A stretch of DNA of 64,000 nt from Ascarosepion bandense. Taxonomy: Eukaryota; Mollusca; Cephalopoda; Sepiida; Sepiidae. This document shows positions 12,513 through 22,760 of this stretch, one piece after another (position 1 is the stretch's first letter; every line of letters begins with the position of its first letter). Below the pieces are notes generated by a model. That model saw only the letters and a list, made by a program, of their open reading frames with translations. It ran no database searches and had not been told where the DNA came from. The DNA lies in assembly GCA_037127315.1 (NCBI GenBank), contig JBBBDQ010001186.1, forward strand, positions 1,812,501 through 1,876,500, written 5' to 3'. Position numbers and translations under genes: made by a program.

Positions 12513-12986
12513 GAGTCCTGCGTTTAACCTATAAAACCAATTTTGCCTACAGAATTTAATTTCTTGAAATTTCATGAATTAACGTGAAGCTTTTACCAAC
12601 ATTTTTTTTTCAAAATAATGATTTCAAAATAATTTAATTTCTTTGTGAATAAATTCTGAAAGTTTCATTAAAATTCAACAATTATTGAACTTTTGCAAGA
12701 ATTTTCAAATTAATGTTTGTCACCGAAAAAAGTGAGTTATGTAATATTACGTTTTCCATTGTAAACTCTCGTGACGATTTGGCTCCCCGCTAACGAAAAT
12801 AAAAACAAGATTTTTACTGAACGTGTTAGAAAGGATTAAAACATTTTGAAAAATAATTAAAAAATACTTTGATCTTTCCTCTTAATAATAACATAAACAT
12901 TTTGATGGAAAAAGATTGTTTTTATTAAGTTTGGGACCTTTTTTCTTCATGCTATGCTGTTTTGTCAGAGATTTGGTGGAGGTACC
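11489..12986 (+). mobile_element. TA-target non-autonomous DNA element, copy A
   Basis: About 1.5 kb, very AT-rich, no coding capacity. It is flanked by TA on both sides (11487-11488 and 12987-12988). It starts GGTATCCCTACTCATTTTGG and, in reverse complement, its other end starts GGTACCTCCACC. Three more copies are present: B (15904-17143, minus), C (41842-43353, plus) and D (44212-45464, plus), aligning over most of their length with many substitutions. Short terminal inverted repeats beginning GGTAYC and a TA target are typical of Tc1/mariner/pogo-type elements, so I infer a non-autonomous member of that group. It includes a (TA)n tract at 12469-12509. Confidence 0.65.
12469..12509. repeat. 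(AT)n microsatellite inside copy A
   Basis: Uninterrupted AT dinucleotides preceded by imperfect TATACATATATACATG units. Copy D also carries a TA tract at a similar relative position. Confidence 0.9.
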
Positions 12987-13124
12987 TACTCTCAATATTT
13001 ACTAACATTTCCAATCATAAATTTTCATTTTTTGATTTCTTTATTCTACAAACACAATACATACGCAACCTCTTTAATCGATACTCTGAAAAGATATCAT
13101 ACTTGGTCGCAGCTCATTTGATTT

Positions 13125-13481
13125 TTCAGTATCTTGCTGGAAGACTGGCAACAGGACTCTGCTCCATGCCACACAAGCAAGAGAACCCAGTCATGGCTGT
13201 CAGACAATTTTGGCGACCACATCACCCCTTACATCTAGCCACCTAACCCTTCCCGGACTGCAACCTCCTTGATTATTATATGTGGGATGCACTTAAGCGG
13301 GAAACCAACAAAACTGTTTATAACACCGAAGATGAACTAAAGGCAAGAATTATGGCAGTATTCACCAACTTAAACTAGGAAACCTTCCAGATTCCAAAGT
13401 CGTCTGGTTGAAGCCAACGATGATTTTATTGAATACATAAAATTTTAGTATTTTAAGATGTTTTTGTGTAATTTTTGTAAA
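13125..13481 (+). pseudogene. mariner transposase 3' fragment, split by a Tc1-like element
   Basis: Reading through, the block around 13146 gives WQQDSAPCHTS, then a TAG in the motif preceding the third catalytic residue, then frameshifts. It matches the other mariner copies in this window (8.1, 37.1 and 50.7 kb). The second catalytic aspartate is retained here, but the 5' half is absent. The 3' untranslated part is interrupted at 13482 by a Tc1-like insertion and resumes at 15049, giving a clean nesting order: mariner first, Tc1-like later. Confidence 0.75.
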
Positions 13482-13483
13482 TA

Positions 13484-13693
13484 CACTTCTGATCAAAAAT
13501 TTAAGACCACTTAAAAATCTTTAAAAAGAATTTTTTTTTTTTGCAGATAGATTTTAAACTCTTACCACTTATGGTTACCAATACTACAATCTAAAAGGTT
13601 ATGGAAACAAAAAGCTACATTCCAAACATTTTATTTAGAAATTTACAATTTTATAAAATGAGGCAATTTACGCATGATCAAAATTATAAGACC
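13484..13693. repeat. Left inverted repeat of the Tc1-like element
   Basis: Pairs with 14840-15048. Outer direct-repeat motif at the tip (TGATCAAAAATTTAAGACCA) and an inner one at about 13675-13694. Confidence 0.88.
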
Positions 13694-13777
13694 AAGGGTA
13701 TAAATTGTTAGATCTATGGTAATTCCGATGTTTTTAGTTCAGTTAGAGATTAGCAATCACTGCGTAAAAGTGTTACC

Positions 13778-14780
13778 ATGCCTAAAGCAAGCAAACTTAC
13801 CAAAGTTGAGCGTTCTCGAATTCTAGAATTCCATAAGCAAGGTTTTTCACAGCGGGCGATCGCAGCTAAGGTAAATTGCAGTAAAACTGTGATTTGCAAC
13901 TTTCTAAAGAACAGTGAGAATTATGGAAAAGCAAAATCCTCTGGTAGGCTCCAAAAAATTTCTCCTGCATTGAGTAAGAGAATAAGACGGGTTGTTAGGA
14001 ACGAGGGGGGACTTTCTTCTAGTCAAATTAAGGCAGTCACAGATGCTGATTGCAGTCCCATAACCATCAGACGACACTTATGACAAAAAGGCACGGTAAA
14101 TAAAAAGCGTAAACAAATTCCTCGGCTGCTTCCACTTCACAAGGTGGACCGCTTAAAGTTTTGTCATGAATACCAAACATGAGACGTTGAGAAGTGGAAG
14201 AAAGTCCTGTTTTCTGATGAGAATAAATTCAATCTAGATGGTCCTGATGGCTTCCAACGATATTGGCATAACAAAAACATGCCTCCTGAAATTTTCTCCA
14301 CACGTCATAGTGGTGGAAGGTCCCTAATGGTATGGGGTGCCTTTTCTTACAGAGGGATGATGGAGCTCCAGGTGGTGCAGGGTTGTTAAACAGTGGCTGG
14401 TTATGTTAGCATGCTACAAAAAGCATCATTGATGATGGAGGGCCATCGTTTGCGTGTGGATGGATGGTTATTCCAACAGAATAATGCTGCAATCCATGCT
14501 GCAAGACGGACCTTGACCTTTCTACAAGAAAATGGGGTCCATCTCTTGGGACATCCTGCATTCTCACCAGACATGAACCCAATTGAAAATGTTTGAGGAT
14601 GGATGACAAGACATGTTTTAGCGAAATGGCAAACAATATTCAACAAAAAATGAACTTCGTGAAGCCATTTTCAGAAGCTGGAGCAACATCCCCCACACCT
14701 TAATGGAAACGCTTATTTCTAGCATGCCTGACAGAATTTCTGAAGTCATCAAAAGCAGTGGGAGTAGAACTCATTATTAA
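13778..14780 (+). pseudogene. Tc1-like DD34E transposase, inactivated
   Basis: One frame from ATG 13778 runs to about 14645, then a one-base insertion in an A-run shifts it; the shifted frame ends at TAA 14778-14780. Total length is about 334 codons, normal for Tc1 transposases. The N-terminus holds a paired-like HTH (QRAIAAKVNCSKTVICNFL, about residues 27-45). The first catalytic aspartate is in LFSDENKF (codon 147, 14216). The second is replaced by asparagine in QQNNAAIH (codon 235, 14480). The glutamate is in NPIENV (codon 270), giving the 34-residue spacing of DD34E. In-frame stops are TGA at 14081, TGA near 14180, TAA near 14387 and TGA after ENV. Two TGAs replace expected TGG, and the others fit C-to-T changes, as expected for decay by cytosine deamination. 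Confidence 0.9.
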
Positions 14781-14839
14781 ATGTGGTTGTTGAATGTTTT
14801 CATACACTTTTTGTACAATTTCGTAGAATTTTTGTCTCT

Positions 14840-15048
14840 GGTCTTATAATTTTGATCATGTGAAAGTCGCCTTATTTTATAAAAATGTAAATTTCTAAAT
14901 AAAATGTTTGGAATATAGCTTTTTGTTTCCATAACCTTTTAGATTGTAGTCTTGGTAACCTTAAGTGGGAGGAGTTTAAAATCTATCTGTAAAAAAAATA
15001 TTACTTCTTAAAGATTTTTAAGTGGTCTTAAAATTTTGATCAGGAGTG
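14840..15048. repeat. Right inverted repeat of the Tc1-like element
   Basis: Reverse complement of 13484-13693 with scattered mismatches; ends ...TTTTGATCAGGAGTG before TA. Confidence 0.88.
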
Positions 15049-15127
15049 TATATCTGTTAAAATGAGTTGTTAGTGTTATTTCTAATTTTTGAGAAATTTA
15101 GACGGCAATTTATTAATAGCACCCTGT
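15049..15127 (+). mobile_element. mariner 3' end, continuation after the Tc1-like insertion
   Basis: TATCTGTTAAAATGAG resumes the mariner 3' sequence, as at 8860-8876, and ends in the mariner terminal repeat with GACGGCAATTTATTAATAGC near 15108-15121. Confidence 0.75.
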
Positions 15128-15635
15128 ATAAAGGTTGCCTAGTTCCGGTAAAAAAAAAATTTTTTAATCTAAATTACCTATTGATTTATCACAGCTTCCC
15201 ATTCAAAGATTGTATAGAAACGTTTACTTTAAATAAATTCGTATATTTATGATTTACTAGAGGGAATGAATAAATCTATAGCTTGATATGTAGTTCTTAA
15301 TTGAATTTTGATTTGGAACTTTTTGCTGTATAAGTTGCGATTTATGTTATTTATATTCTCACCCTGAATTAAGTGCATTGACAAAGATTATGTTGAAAAT
15401 AAATATTTTTCTCGTAAAATAAATGCTTTCTTTTCAGCAGTAGACGATGGGCCAACATTTAAATAGTCTCACATAATTGTTTTGTTTTTAATTGCTAATC
15501 TCCACGAAAGTGATTCGTTGCACATTTTCTGGCTAACGTTCTTAGCTAATATGAAGTGGAAGGAATTCAATCTATTTCTAGGTCAGCTTCTAAGAAAGTC
15601 GATTCACTGTGTCGTGCGAAACAATTTTTCTCTCC
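15128..15635. other. Stretch with no supported gene
   Basis: AT-rich. The plus-strand open frame starting at 15482 only becomes recognisable (LINE) after about 15640. Confidence 0.5.
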
Positions 15636-15639
15636 AGAA

Positions 15640-15903
15640 TCGATCTATAAATCTACCATTCGCAGTATACCTAGAATATTACTGCTATATATGGTCCGGT
15701 GTCCCTGCTATTTACCATGAGCTCCTCGATAATATTCAGAGAAGAATCGGCAATATTATTGGTCCTGATGGCTCGACTTCGGTCACTTGTCCACTGCCGT
15801 GAGGTTGCCTCTCTGTGCCTTTTCTATAAATATTATGGCAATTTTTCGGATAAGCTCTTTGCTATGGTATTTAGACTTTATGAGTTTAAGCGCAGTACTA
15901 ATT
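15640..15903 (+). pseudogene. CR1/Jockey-like LINE reverse transcriptase C-terminal fragment
   Basis: Frames read YYCYIWSGVPAIYHELLDNI, then after a frameshift CREVASLCLFYKYY and FSDKL. These match the better copy on the minus strand at 27.3-27.6 kb (YCCHIWSGAP, LLDKIQRRICN, LCLFYKYFHG). Only the region C-terminal to the RT catalytic core is present. It ends abruptly where element B begins, so one truncated the other. Confidence 0.7.
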
Positions 15904-17143
15904 TTAATAAAAACGAACTTTTTCATTAAAATGTTTGTTATTATTGAGAGGAAAAATCAAACTATTTTTTAATTATTTCTAAAACTTTCAGGACTTATTC
16001 ACAAATGAATAGAATTATTTTTGAAATTATTATTTTTAAAAAATCATGGTAATTTTTTTTACATCTGTTACACATCACTCTCCACATAAATTCATGAAAT
16101 TTCAAGAAATTAAATTTTCTTGAAATTTTGTAGACAAAATTGGTTTTATTAATAACAACCAGAACTCATTGGGAATGTAAATCATCTATTATCTTTTCAA
16201 CTGTTTGGCCCCTCTTTCCGAAAATCTGCTCCCAATAGTAAAATAAAAAATGCAATAAAGCTATTATATTATTTAATTAGATAAGCTTCTAATTGCTTTA
16301 ATAAATAATATAAATTAAGGACATTATAGTCTTAAGAAATTTTTTTTCGATAAATAATGAAATTTTAAAAGAATTGTTTTTATTTTTTTTAATTATTATA
16401 ATTTATAAAATTTCAAAAATATTTTTTTAAAATCTTTCCAAGACTTGCAGACGTTAGGTTGTTAACTTATTAAGTGAAGACTATATTTACTAATCGAAAA
16501 TTAAAAAGTTTAATACAAATCATCGAGCCATCGTATTTTTTTAAATAATTTTTATTTATTTTATTTTATTTTGTATTTGAAGTTTGTTCTTTTTTTGCAT
16601 GATAATTTCTGTATGTACATGAAAAGGTCATGTGTTTCACGGCTTTTTCCTCTTCCAGGAAAAAAAAATGTGGACAATTTTGTCAGTTACGGTCGTCATA
16701 CAATTATCTTATCTCGCATCTGTAGAGCTGTCATCACATGTCAAATACGAGTGAAAGGCCAGAAATAGTTTAATTCTAAATTTCATGCTATATATAATCA
16801 ATACTTGTGTAAATCAGATTCATTTAACATTAAATCTGCTAATTTTTCGAAAATAATGTGTCACAGATGTATATTTTAATTTTGCAAGATTTTAAAAATT
16901 GAGAATTAACTTTTGTTTACAAATGGCCGAAAATTTAAAAAGTTAAAAAATTATTTCAAAGTTTTAGATTCCAATCAATATAATTTCTGTTTGAAACACA
17001 CCAGAATATTTTGCTTATTGGAAATAGTAAATTTAATCATTTAGCTTTTAATGGAAACTAAAACAAAGGTTTAAAGAAAACTTTTTTTTTTATTTTTTAA
17101 AAATTAAATTTAAAGTTAGTTATCGAAAATGAGTGGAAGTACT
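15904..17143 (-). mobile_element. TA-target non-autonomous element, copy B (inverted relative to A)
   Basis: Reverse complement of much of copy A, with shared blocks such as the sequence around 16250-16530 against 12110-12400. In reverse complement its intact terminus begins AGTACTTCCACTCATTTTCG, next to TA at 17144-17145, close to the start of A. The opposite end lacks the terminal repeat: the alignment stops near 15903 at a LINE fragment, so B is truncated. A and B form an inverted pair around about 2.9 kb. Confidence 0.65.
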
Positions 17144-17145
17144 TA

Positions 17146-17915
17146 TTATTAATGTTCCTGTTCCTAATTCTTCCGCACCCTGGAACCCACTGCGTCTTTG
17201 TGGCATTACTGCCTTGCCTAGGGTGATACCAATTTAAAAAAAATATTGGATTTATTTCCTCGTTGACTATATTTAAATAGTCGAATCGAATGTAAACACG
17301 TCTATAAAACCTTTAGATTAAAACATAAAATTTAATTTGGCATTCACCGGTCTACTGTTTCTAGAAAGATGGCTGATTGGAACCTTTGTAACCCTCGTTA
17401 TTTTGTCAACAATTGCTTTTTTTGCCTACATATAAGTTGTAAATTAAACTAAGCACAATATAAAGAATAAACATTTTTCGCGGATTTTGACGTCATTCTT
17501 GGATGTATTTCTCTTTTATTCGTTCAAATCTGTGATTTTATTTTATTTTATTATTTTTTCTAACGGATTAAACACGACATTAATCTTCTGTAGTCCGTCA
17601 GCCGTCTGCCGTAGGTTTCCTTCTATACGTTATTTTTTGTCATAGCAGGTATACTTTCTTAAAGAAACGTTCGTAATCCTAAAATATGAAAAATAGTAAC
17701 TAAAACCGATATTTTCTAAAATAAATGTCGGTTCAGTGACTGTATTAATTTTCTTGATTAGGATTTTAAACTAAAGAACGTTTAGTAAATAAGTACGGTA
17801 TCTCCGAAGTAATGTTGGTTCATAAAAACTCAGTAAACATTCATTAAAGGAATCTTATGAAAAATAATACAAAAAAAAACAAAACAAAACAAAACGAAAC
17901 AATAATTTATCCAAA
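17146..17915. other. Stretch with a diverged repeat flanking the Helitron-like element
   Basis: No gene seen. About 17655-17720 (TTAAAGAAACG...AATCCTAAA...AAAACCGATATTTTCT) resembles 18465-18530 on the far side of the Helitron-like element, so a duplicated or tandem repeat may have been split by it. Confidence 0.4.
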
Positions 17916-18438
17916 TCTAATCTAAACTTATTTATAGATGGAACTTTGTCTGTGTGTGTATGTCTGTGTGTGTGTGTGTGTGTGTGTATCCGTTACCTAT
18001 AGACTCCGAAACGGCTGAACCGATTTTCTTGAAAATTTACACAGTTGTACTATAAGCGTCTGCGAGTGTTCTTAGCTAGGTTTTGTGTCGAGGTACCCCC
18101 GATAAATATCGAAAATCGATAATCGAAAAAAATCGGGTTATAGAAGGAGTTGTTCGAATTTAATCAAATTTGATACACTCATAGACAAAGACATAAGAAA
18201 CGATATTCAGAAGTTTCATGGTTGCTGTTCTTACAATAGTGCAGAAAATTTGATATCGATACCAGGAAATCAAAATTTGACTTACATCCATTTATTTTTC
18301 TTTCAGTCTACGGTTTCGCTGGAAACAACTATTGCTTTTTAGTCTTTCGTGCCAACGTCCAAAGAGCCTGAGCTCCAGGACCATGGATTAGTTTTAAAGC
18401 TTTCATTACACCCGAGCAACGCCGGGCTATGCTGCTAG
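17916..18438 (+). mobile_element. Non-autonomous Helitron-like element
   Basis: The 3' end reads CCCGAGCAACGCCGGG (a short hairpin, 18411-18426), then about 8 bases, then CTAG followed by T. This is the hairpin-plus-CTRR terminus of Helitrons inserted between A and T. Near the 5' end, after a (TG)n tract, is ACTCCGAAACGGCTGAACCG, a segment common in animal Helitron-type repeats. The 5' end is proposed at TCTAATC after A (17916) but is less certain. There is no Rep/helicase coding capacity. The (TG)n at 17942-17988 lies inside. Confidence 0.65.
17942..17988. repeat. (TG)n microsatellite
   Basis: TG dinucleotides with a few interruptions, inside the Helitron-like element. Confidence 0.85.
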
Positions 18439-18681
18439 TTTTTATTAAAGGAAAGCCGATATATTTTTAAAGAAACCGTTTTTAATCCTAAATAAAAAAA
18501 AAGTAATAACACCATGAAAACCGATATTTTCTTTACCTCAAGAAATTCTCGGTTTAAAGTTTTAAATAATTTTTTTAAAATTTTCTTTAACAAACGATTT
18601 TATTATTTTAAAGATAATCAGTTGTGTTGCATTTTCTTATTTAGCATTAAATAGTAAATGCATTGATGAGGTAATGTTTTT

Positions 18682-18985
18682 GTGGTGCAGTGGATATCAG
18701 CTCGGAAAGAGAAATCGTACAGCCGAGTTCGAATTCCAGTTAAATCCATTGCATTCACTTACGCGCAAATACTCGTTAGAAAGTTATTAATATGTCTCTT
18801 CTCCCTCCAGCTATGAGTTAAATAGCAGGACTGATTGGATTCAACCAGTCTACTGCAGAAAGTAATGGCAATCTACTGCAAGAAAATCTTTAGTTTTGCC
18901 CAGTCAGTTATCTTTAGTTTTGCCCAGTCAGTCGCTTTTGAGACATGATCACCCAAGTGTGTATCATGCATGGTACTTCACTGAC
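18682..18985 (+). mobile_element. tRNA-derived SINE (second family), copy 1
   Basis: A-box-like GTGGTGCAGTGG (18682-18693) and a good B-box GAGTTCGAATTCC (18725-18737). The body matches the copy at 27011-27304 throughout, including CATTCACTTACGCGCAAATA, the GGCAA..CTACTG segment and CAAGTGTGTATCATGCATGG. This copy has an internal duplication of about 24 bp (18886-18932). Target duplications were not resolved here. Confidence 0.75.
18886..18932 (+). repeat. 24-bp tandem duplication inside the SINE
   Basis: ATCTTTAGTTTTGCCCAGTC occurs twice in a row, offset by 24 bases; the second SINE copy has a single unit. Confidence 0.85.
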
Positions 18986-18989
18986 TTAC

Positions 18990-19450
18990 TGAAAGTTTTT
19001 ATAAATAAAAATTCAGTATATTTTTACGTTTACGAGGTAATATTATATTATTGATTTATATACATTTAATTCTAAAAATATTAGTTAATTATTAATATTT
19101 TTTCTATTTAATATATTTTGCTTGTGATAGGCTTTTATTCGGTTTTCAACTTTCTGGTGGATTTTTGTCCGGCCCTTCAAAAAACACCTTGGTATCCATT
19201 TTTAATAAAAAGGACCTATATATTATAAAATTAATTAATGAATAAGTACAGAAATTTGGATTAAAATCGGTAAATTCTCTTTATTAAAAAAAATTCAAAT
19301 TTCTGCTTCTTATTCCTTGTTAAAATAGCCCATCACGCCTCCCACTTATTAGGATTCAAACCTTAAAATCTATAAATATACATTTAAAACACTTAATTTT
19401 TGCAGTTGTTGCAGCAAAGTTAGGAAAAATTCTAATAAAAATATTTTGGC
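18990..19450. other. AT-rich stretch with no supported gene
   Basis: Nothing recognised. Confidence 0.5.
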
Positions 19451-19454
19451 CCAG

Positions 19455-19740
19455 TGCATATAAGTGTTGGTTAGTTCCAGTGACTTGACCCAAAACGAGT
19501 TGTGAGTTCAATACCAGGCTACAGCAGTGGTGGACAAATAACTTAGAAAGTTGAGATAAAAGGAGATAACTAAAAGGTACCGGAAGTAGCATCGCACATG
19601 GAATGAAAATGATATACTCCAGTGATCGAAATAAAGAGTTCGGTTTTGAAATTACTAGCACTTAAAGAAGGCCGGAATGTACAACGGCCGAAACGTCGTA
19701 AATATGGCAATAAAGAAGAAGACAACACTCTGAAAATCAA
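19455..19740 (+). repeat. Dispersed SINE-like repeat with GGCCG hairpin tail
   Basis: The first 165 bp match 25552-25715 (GTTGGTTAGTTCC, GTGACTTGACCC, AATACCAG, CAGCAGTGGTGG, CAAATAACTTAG). GAGTTCAATACC near 19505 fits a pol III B-box, so a tRNA-derived SINE is plausible. Downstream, GGCCG (19670-19674) and CGGCC (19685-19689) form a perfect stem followed by GAAACGTC. A related GGCCGAAAC motif occurs at 32397. The 3' limit is uncertain. Confidence 0.45.
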
Positions 19741-19970
19741 CCTCATGTCAGAAATACCAAAAAAGATTTTTATAAATTGAAATTCTCATTTTTATTTCAT
19801 AGTCTTAAAGATTTCATTGACAAAGTGAAGGGAAATTCTTTCAGAGAGCCTTTGCTTTAAAAACGTTAACATTACTTCAGTATAGAAAAGTGTTTGTTTT
19901 TCCTTTTTTAATATGCTAGTCAGCATTTATTTTTCTACCTGGAGCTTCAATTTGAATAAAATAACCTTTG

Positions 19971-19996
<26 letters not shown>
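19971..19996. repeat. (TA)n microsatellite
   Basis: 13 TA dinucleotides. Confidence 0.9.
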
Positions 19997-20001
<5 letters not shown>

Positions 20002-20330
20002 AGATTAAACTTTAGAACTAATACAAATTACTATTAAATTTTTCAATGACACCTTACAAGTATGAAACGATATAAAAGTAAATCACAGAAACGAAAAGAG
20101 AATATATTTGCTAAAGTTATGTCTCGAGAGAAAAATTCATAATCTTTTATCAATAAAGTTGAATGTGCAAAAATATTATTCAATGTTTTAACAAGAAAAA
20201 TCTGAAATTGATATTAAAAATTGACGAAAACATTGTTGATTTATTTAAGAATAGGATGGAGCGATGACATGTCTCTAATGATTTGTATTTATTTTTAGAC
20301 ATTTATTTTCAATATTTCTATTTGAATTCA

Positions 20331-20814
20331 TGGTATAGATGTGGATGCGATTATAAACGAGTATAGGCCAGGTTTTATTAACTGTACCACCCTTTTATTT
20401 TTGTTGTTGACTCCATAAGGTTACATTTTTGTTATAAGTGAATGTTTACTATCATATACGTATTCAATGTTCAGGTTATAAAGAGTTTTTTTTTCCGGGT
20501 ATTTGTGTATTCATGTGAATATAGCATATTTGTTTCTACATGTGTGTGGCCGGTGGAACGTAGTATCAGGTTGCTGTTTGTGTGGGCTATGCTTTAATTT
20601 CTTCCGATATTTGAGTGTGTGAATCGTCTCTTGAACTAACTCCTTGGTTTTCTTTATATTCTTTTCGTGGATATTATTTAAACACATCTTTTTTGCCTGG
20701 TTGGTGTGTTGATTTAATCTCCGACGGTTACTGTGTACGCCAAACGCACGTGGTGGGCGAACGGTGGACCAACTAAAGAGAGGAAAATAGAGGCTATGCA
20801 CGTGTTCGCTGTTC

Positions 20815-20879
<65 letters not shown>

Positions 20880-21102
20880 CGCCTACACGTTTTTGCTTTG
20901 ATTTTGGCGGGAGCGTTAGTCATCGGTTGACGTTTGCATGACATCAGTTGACCCATTAAGCCATGTCTAGGTTATAATCTAGATTACCAGAAATATGAAA
21001 GAATTGAAAGAGGCAAAAGGATGTATGTGTAGAGAGAGTTTCTCTATCAGTCTATTAATAAAGAGGAATGGCAATACACTTTACTATTATCTACTCACCA
21101 CA
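20331..21102 (-). repeat. 3' LTR of the gypsy element
   Basis: Begins TGGTATAGATGTGG on the plus strand and ends CTCACCACA, so the sense LTR starts TGTGGTGAG and ends in CCA. It carries a 59-bp (TA)n at 20820-20878. It matches the right LTR over both ends but has about 280 bp in the middle that the right LTR lacks. Confidence 0.8.
20820..20878. repeat. (TA)n microsatellite inside the LTR
   Basis: Long uninterrupted TA run. The same LTR position carries a (TA)n in the third LTR copy at 28376-28414, so the tract is part of the LTR family. Confidence 0.9.
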
Positions 21103-21659
21103 CATTTACCCTTCAGATTACACAGCAAATATAATTTTGGTATGATTATATTCTATACTGCTACTATAATTGGTACATTTTTTTAAATGAAACAATAGTA
21201 TTCATTCTTCTTTTTCCAGATGACACATCTACTTACTTTAGATGTGTACGATTTGGTATTACTGCTTGTTATATTTTCATCAAACGTACTGGTAATAACA
21301 TCTTTTTCTTACTGTTTGTGTATTCATTTGATTTTGCCTGTAATCTGGCACTATTTTTATTTTCATGTACACTAGATTCTATATACGGTTTTAATTTATA
21401 GATTGATACTCGTGTATGTACATCATTATTTAAGTCTAAGCTTCGGCGAACGCTGTTATACTTTGTAAGAGCCTGAATAACGTGTTTCTAAAGGTTTTCT
21501 TACCCGATCTATTCGAAACCATACTGTGTCGCAAGTATGCAAAAAAATTGGTATGAAAGTGTTCCTATAATATGGTGTTTTCTCTCATTTAACATGTCTA
21601 ATTGCGACATAGATTTAGGTAAATATAATAATATATACCCTTCTTGTACAGGGGGTTGT

Positions 21660-22240
21660 TTTTAATATTTGCATTGTCAACTAACCGGTGAGAAATCAGT
21701 ATGGATGTCCCAGTAACTGCTGTGAATGGTGCAAAATTAGATTCTTTTGGAATGTCTACGAATGCCTAAAAGTATTAATGGGTATAGCTGTTAACCACAA
21801 TTCTTTTCGAGCCATTATTGCGGTTTTTAGCGTACGATGTGCTCTTTTTATCAATTCATTACATTGTGGATGATATGTAGTTGTTATTAATCTATAGAAT
21901 CCTACTATTTTGGCTAATTATTGGAATAATTCGCTTTCAAATTGGTGACTACGATCGGTGACAACGTATAGTGGTACGCTGAACTGTGGTATCTATGCAT
22001 CAATGAAAGCTTGAGCTACTGACTTTGCAGTAATTTCTACCATACTTTTGACTTCAATCGAACGTGTCGCACGATCTATACAGGTAACTAAATATCGATA
22101 ATGGCTGATATATTGTTCTGATTCTTGTCGTGTTGGCAGTAACGGCCCGACGATGTCGATATTTACTGTTTGAAATATTGCTGGAGGTAACTCAAAATTT
22201 TTTTGAATTGCGAGCGTAGGTCTAGATAGTCCGCAACTAT
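21660..22240 (-). pseudogene. gypsy integrase core remnant
   Basis: The minus strand reads, in broken frames, VNIDIVGPLLPTRQEQ (22130-22180, start of the catalytic core with its first Asp), LSPIVVT near 21960, and PQCNELIKRAHRTLKTAIMA (21790-21870, the region of the catalytic glutamate in other integrases). The N-terminal HHCC zinc domain expected upstream is missing: the RNase H tail runs into the core within about 60 bp. Confidence 0.75.
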
Positions 22241-22269
22241 GTTCTGCTTGTCTCGGATATATAAGATAT

Positions 22270-22760
22270 CAGATATATACTCAGATATCACTGAAATATG
22301 ACGCTGCTGTCGATTGGATTTTGCTGGAGTCTGACCATCCGCACAACTTATGATCCGTAAACAGCACTACATTGCGACTCTCTATGTGGTGGCGAAAACG
22401 TAGTATGGAGAGATAAGCTGTGAGAAGCTCTCGATCGTACGTGGAATATTTTGTCTGCGCCTATGAAAATATTTTAGAAAAGAATTCAGTTGACATAGTT
22501 TGTCTATAAGGCAGCACCAGCTGCATATTGATTGCTATCGGTTACTAATTGGTACTCAGTTATTGAAGACCGGGGATGTGCTAATGTTGTTATCTCTATT
22601 AACTTTTTTATAGCATCAAATGCTTTAAATTTTTGTTCATTTAGCTCAAGCACTGATTTAGGATTTAACTGCATGCATTCAGATAACGGCAATATAATGC
22701 TTGCATAATTTAGAATAAGCTTTCGGTAAAAACCTGTCATGTCCAAGGATCTGTTGGTTT
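22270..22760 (-). pseudogene. gypsy RNase H remnant
   Basis: Minus-strand frames read MTGFYRKLILNYASIILPLS and LVTDSNQYAAGAAL (the first RNase H Asp region). After a frameshift comes KYSTYDRELLTAYLSILRF and then FTDHK. The residues of this domain are recognisable, but the frame is broken at about 22500. Confidence 0.8.

Larger units (their letters stand above)
13484..15048 (+). mobile_element. Tc1-like transposon with long inverted repeats
   Basis: 1,565 bp, flanked by TA (13482-13483 and 15049-15050), inserted into the mariner 3' region. The ends are inverted repeats of about 210 bp (13484-13693 and 14840-15048). Each repeat carries two copies of a motif near GATCAAAA...TAAGACCA, one at the outer tip and one at the inner edge. 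That is the IR/DR arrangement known from Tc1-like elements such as Sleeping Beauty. It contains a broken DD34E transposase gene, so this copy cannot mobilise itself. Confidence 0.9.

Noticed and set aside
18725..18737. A real tRNA gene at the strong B-box
   Set aside because: No cloverleaf could be drawn, and the sequence continues as a SINE body shared with 27011-27304.
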